A stretch of 41,640 nt of DNA from a virus: positions 1-41,640 of the IMG/VR virus record IMGVR_UViG_3300029913_000050. One strand, 5' to 3'. The notes below the pieces were generated by a model. The model saw nothing but the letters and a program-made list of their open reading frames with translations, ran no database searches and was not told the DNA's origin. Positions 40,088-41,640 of the stretch are shown piece by piece (positions within the stretch are counted from its first letter, which is position 1; each line of letters opens with the position of its first letter). The translations under genes and the position numbers were made by a program.

Positions 40088-40532
40088 TTCCTTCTAATTT
40101 TCTTTTCTTTATCATTTCTTCAATATATTGATCAGTAGGCAATTTAATATTTGGATCTGATTTTTTAATAGGTTTATCAATATTATCTTTAATTCCTTCT
40201 TTTTCATTTATCTCTTTAACAATAGATGCTAAATAATTTTCTGGCGACATTTTCATATCATCTTTAGTATAAAGCATACTATAAATAGTTTCTTCATTAA
40301 ATATATAAAATTCAGTTGATGATAAATTAAAATCTTGATAAAAAATTAATTTTCCTATTGAACCATATGTTAAAATTTGTGTTCCTGTCATATTAAAATA
40401 TTTAATCATGAACGGATCTTTTAGCATTACGGTTTCTTGTTTCAAATCAATAAAATTAGAACCTAGATCCATTTTAAATATTGAAATTTTTCTAAATATA
40501 TTTAACATTGATGTATTTGCGACTATTATCAT
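40080..40532 (-). CDS. Unknown 150-residue protein
   Basis: Middle gene of the leftward operon 41086-38828. Starts MIIVANTSMLNIFRKISIFK. A beta-rich N-terminal domain (about 1-100) with DLKQETVMLKDPFMIKYFNM and a charged C-terminus (KEINEKEGIKDNID, end KRKLEGNE). Overlaps the 185-residue gene by 4 bases and the repeat-protein gene by 8. It may be a virion or assembly protein accompanying the fibre-like protein, from context only. Confidence 0.55.
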   Translation of the reverse strand: MIIVANTSMLNIFRKISIFKMDLGSNFIDLKQETVMLKDPFMIKYFNMTGTQILTYGSIGKLIFYQDFNLSSTEFYIFNEETIYSMLYTKDDMKMSPENYLASIVKEINEKEGIKDNIDKPIKKSDPNIKLPTDQYIEEMIKKRKLEGNE

Positions 40533-41086
40533 TGTGTATGAATATTATCTTTTAAATCATTTTGATCTATTCCTTTATCATCTGATTTATCTTTTAATTG
40601 ACCTATTTTATCAATAATAAAATCTTCTTTTATATCTTCAACATTGACTTCTTCTACTAATTCACCTTTTTCTTTCATATCATCATCAAATTGATGAATT
40701 TTCAATAATACTTTATTTATTTCAAGTGATTTACCTTCAACTGGAGTTTCTATTGGTGCAGTACCATCTCCTTGTGATTGAGAGTTATCTGTACCTTTCA
40801 TTTCATCAAGTCTAACCATAAATATAACTCTATATCTAAAAATAGAATTTTCTTCATCTTCATCTTTTTTATTTTTAGTTTCTTCTATAGGCTCAGAAAA
40901 ATTAAAAATTAAAAATTTCTCCATTGGATTTGAATTAGATATATCAATTTGTCCATCTAATGCACAACCTTGAGCAGCCAATGAGCCTTCAGTAAACCAT
41001 CTTTCAATTTGAGATTTTAATTCTTTAAAAAATACTGAAATTTTATAATCAGCAGATTCTACATATTCTTCAAATAGTTTCTTCAT
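40529..41086 (-). CDS. Unknown 185-residue acidic protein
   Basis: First gene of the leftward operon. It starts MKKLFEEYVESADYKISVFF, a charged, aromatic N-terminus vaguely like a capsid-targeting leader, then a globular region (FKELKSQIERWFTEGSLAAQ, later FRYRVIFMVRLDEMKG) and an acidic, Asp/Lys-rich end. A Gly/Pro/Ser-rich linker lies at about residues 98-118. No family recognised. Coupled to the next gene by a 4-base overlap. Confidence 0.55.
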   Translation of the reverse strand: MKKLFEEYVESADYKISVFFKELKSQIERWFTEGSLAAQGCALDGQIDISNSNPMEKFLIFNFSEPIEETKNKKDEDEENSIFRYRVIFMVRLDEMKGTDNSQSQGDGTAPIETPVEGKSLEINKVLLKIHQFDDDMKEKGELVEEVNVEDIKEDFIIDKIGQLKDKSDDKGIDQNDLKDNIHTQ

Positions 41087-41164
41087 TTATATTAATTATT
41101 TTAAAGTATATATAAAAATAACTTCACAGAAAATTATAAAATAAAAATTAATATATAAATAAGT

Positions 41165-41377
41165 ATGAAATATATAAAAATATTTGAAAATTCTAAAGAA
41201 GAAGGTAAATTTTGGAAAATAAATACAGATGAACCATATTTTGAAATCTCATTAAATAAACTTAAATTTGATGATTTTTTAAAGCAACAAATATATGATA
41301 TGAATAATGGTTATATAAAAAATAGTGGATGGATTTTTATTTACGTTATAGATACAAAAACTTCATGGATGGGGTAG
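41165..41377 (+). CDS. Leader family protein 9, apparently truncated
   Basis: A 70-residue protein starting MKYIKIFENSKEEGKFWKIN. It carries the family leader (MKYIKIFE) but stops at WMG before any KFNL tail and is shorter than most members (about 83-122). The stop comes in a GGGG-containing stretch just ahead of a gene resembling IS607 TnpA. Insertion of that element may have cut this gene. A naturally short member is the alternative. Confidence 0.6.
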   Translation: MKYIKIFENSKEEGKFWKINTDEPYFEISLNKLKFDDFLKQQIYDMNNGYIKNSGWIFIYVIDTKTSWMG

Positions 41378-41484
41378 TAACAGTTAGATAAATTCTTATT
41401 TATATTTGCTTATTATTATTCAAAATTAACTAAAATTGACTTTATTTTATTTATATATAGTTTATAAAAAAAATAAATAAATAA

Positions 41485-41640
41485 ATGTTAAATTTGAATG
41501 AAGCATCTGAATATTTAAAAGTATCAAAATCAACACTAAGACGGTGGGAGAGCAATGGAATTATAACTTCAATAAGAACTAATGGTAATCATAGGAGATA
41601 TGATATAATTGAATTGAATAGATGTATAAACACTAAAATT
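41485..41640 (+). CDS. MerR-type HTH gene, IS607 TnpA-like (partial, runs off the window)
   Basis: The first 52 residues of a gene cut by the window end. The sequence MLNLNEASEYLKVSKSTLRR, then W with HRRYD further on, is a MerR-type winged HTH like the N-terminus of the IS607-family serine recombinase TnpA (typical form: L-x-x-A-x-x-x-L-G-V-S-x-x-T-L-R-R-W ... G-H-R-R-Y). The start ATG follows A/T-rich leader. The serine recombinase domain and any tnpB lie outside, so a plain MerR-type regulator remains possible. Confidence 0.65.
   Translation, partial: MLNLNEASEYLKVSKSTLRRWESNGIITSIRTNGNHRRYDIIELNRCINTKI

Overview
The window looks like part of the genome of a large, very AT-rich tailed phage with a contractile, T4-like tail, probably infecting a member of the Bacteroidota. 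The phage call rests on a UvsX recombinase, a gp41/DnaB-type helicase, a baseplate cluster (gp53-like wedge, hub, tube initiator, gp5-like spike with two hydrolase domains), a GH19 endolysin, a phage-type adenine methyltransferase and many tightly packed small genes. The host call is an inference. It rests on TAnnTTTG -7 boxes ahead of several operons, A-rich start regions with no clear Shine-Dalgarno sequence, an Hc1-like protein and a Thivi_2564-like membrane protein. No tRNA, rRNA or CRISPR array was seen.

Layout. 1-3250 (+): two small membrane proteins, an unknown 334-aa protein, a MoxR-type AAA+ ATPase and a Cys-rich reading frame broken by a stop. 3290-14135 (-): the replication block, which in transcription order holds uvsX, the N half of the helicase, a homing endonuclease, a small ORF, the C half of the helicase, a second endonuclease, an acidic protein, a third endonuclease, the class II ribonucleotide reductase nrdJ and a fourth endonuclease. 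14370-26463 (mostly +): baseplate genes, a heptose-kinase-like gene, small unknown genes, and an SbcD/gp47-like protein without its metal ligands. 26500-33050: a secreted protein behind twin palindromes, a BCS1-like ATPase, a Dam-type methyltransferase, a DeoC-like protein, and a family of small proteins sharing an N-terminal MKYLKTFE-like leader and a C-terminal KFNL tail. 33105-34949: a GIY-YIG protein with nine repeats. 35022-41640: endolysin, Nudix protein, small unknown operons, a 16-residue-repeat protein, and at the edge the start of a MerR-type HTH gene resembling IS607 TnpA.

The most interesting system is the helicase. Its P-loop is cut after GETNVGK by an intein split very near its N-terminus (IntN about 34 residues, IntC about 121). 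The halves lie in separate genes with an EDxHD/Vsr-like endonuclease gene between them, and that gene is itself frameshifted at a run of nine A. A working helicase would need protein trans-splicing. Second is the leader/tail family: at least nine small proteins share an N-terminal octapeptide similar in character to the T4 capsid-targeting sequence. Looser versions head a DeoC homologue lacking its Schiff-base lysine and a Nudix hydrolase. This may be a set of proteins packaged in the capsid and injected, but that is inference.

Two enzyme-fold proteins here (SbcD/gp47-like and DeoC-like) have lost catalytic residues while keeping the family scaffold. Homing endonucleases are dense (five loci). 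One has its start codon inside a predicted mRNA hairpin, and the GIY-YIG gene is bracketed by two related terminators.
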